Of a stretch of DNA of 5,816 nt, positions 5,792 through 5,816 are shown piece after piece. The notes beneath the pieces were generated by a model. It searched no databases. It saw only the letters and a list, made by a program, of their open reading frames with translations, and was not told where the DNA came from. The stretch spans positions 1-5,816 of the forward strand of contig MERZ01000356.1 of the NCBI GenBank assembly GCA_001770785.1. The letters are read 5' to 3'. The stretch comes from Burkholderiales bacterium RIFCSPHIGHO2_12_FULL_61_11 (lineage in GTDB: Bacteria; Pseudomonadota; Gammaproteobacteria; Burkholderiales; Burkholderiaceae_C). The translations under genes were made by a program, and so were the position numbers. Every line of letters begins with the position of its first letter. Within the stretch, counting starts at the first letter, position 1.

Positions 5792-5816
5792 GTTACCCAA
5801 GCCCTGATCAGCCACG
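5788..5816 (+). CDS. Start of an unidentified downstream gene, cut by the window edge
   Basis: An ATG at 5788-5790 overlaps the stop of the HsdS remnant as ATGA, the usual arrangement of co-translated genes in an operon. Nine codons are visible (MSYPSPDQP). This is too short to identify a family. The tight overlap suggests that the gene was part of the R-M operon before the deletion. No distinct ribosome-binding site stands out; the sequence before the ATG is G/T-rich (GGGGTTCGGC). Confidence 0.45.

Overview
The window is GC-rich bacterial chromosomal DNA with densely packed genes. A stress-response kinase A gene of the RdoA/YihE type and the overall codon style suggest a Pseudomonadota genome, most likely a betaproteobacterium of the Burkholderiales. 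That placement is inferred from style and gene content only.

Layout. Positions 1-147 (minus strand) hold the first 49 codons of a SrkA/RdoA-type kinase, cut by the window edge. A 173-base divergent spacer follows. Positions 321-1253 (plus strand) hold a complete class I SAM-dependent methyltransferase. These look like ordinary host genes and are undamaged. From 1382 to the right edge, everything is on the plus strand and forms a type I restriction-modification locus that appears to be in decay. It runs: hsdR (1382-3799, broken into three reading-frame segments), a winged-helix/nucleotidyltransferase gene (3857-4459), a HEPN-like partner gene (4413-4871), an amino-terminal remnant of hsdM (4879-5694), a carboxy-terminal remnant of hsdS or of a fused M-S gene (about 5606-5791), and the first codons of another gene (5788 to the edge).

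How the parts relate. In an intact system HsdR (nuclease and ATP-driven translocase), HsdM (adenine methyltransferase) and HsdS (sequence recognition) form one complex. Here hsdR has a one-base frameshift near 1664-1667 and a second break at about 2037-2042. The second break removes the rest of the Walker A motif and roughly 60 codons. hsdM stops shortly after the SAM-binding motif and is joined out of frame to the last 60 or so codons of an S-type protein. Neither restriction nor modification should work from these copies.

The nucleotidyltransferase/HEPN pair between the two wrecked genes looks intact. It overlaps like a co-translated pair. It is preceded by three tandem 21-bp units, each a GTAGC-N7-GCTAC-like dyad, which I interpret as an autoregulatory operator. 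The most interesting reading is that a self-regulated MNT-HEPN (toxin-antitoxin-like) module was inserted in, or evolved within, a type I R-M operon and has outlived it. An assembly problem confined to the R-M genes is the main alternative.
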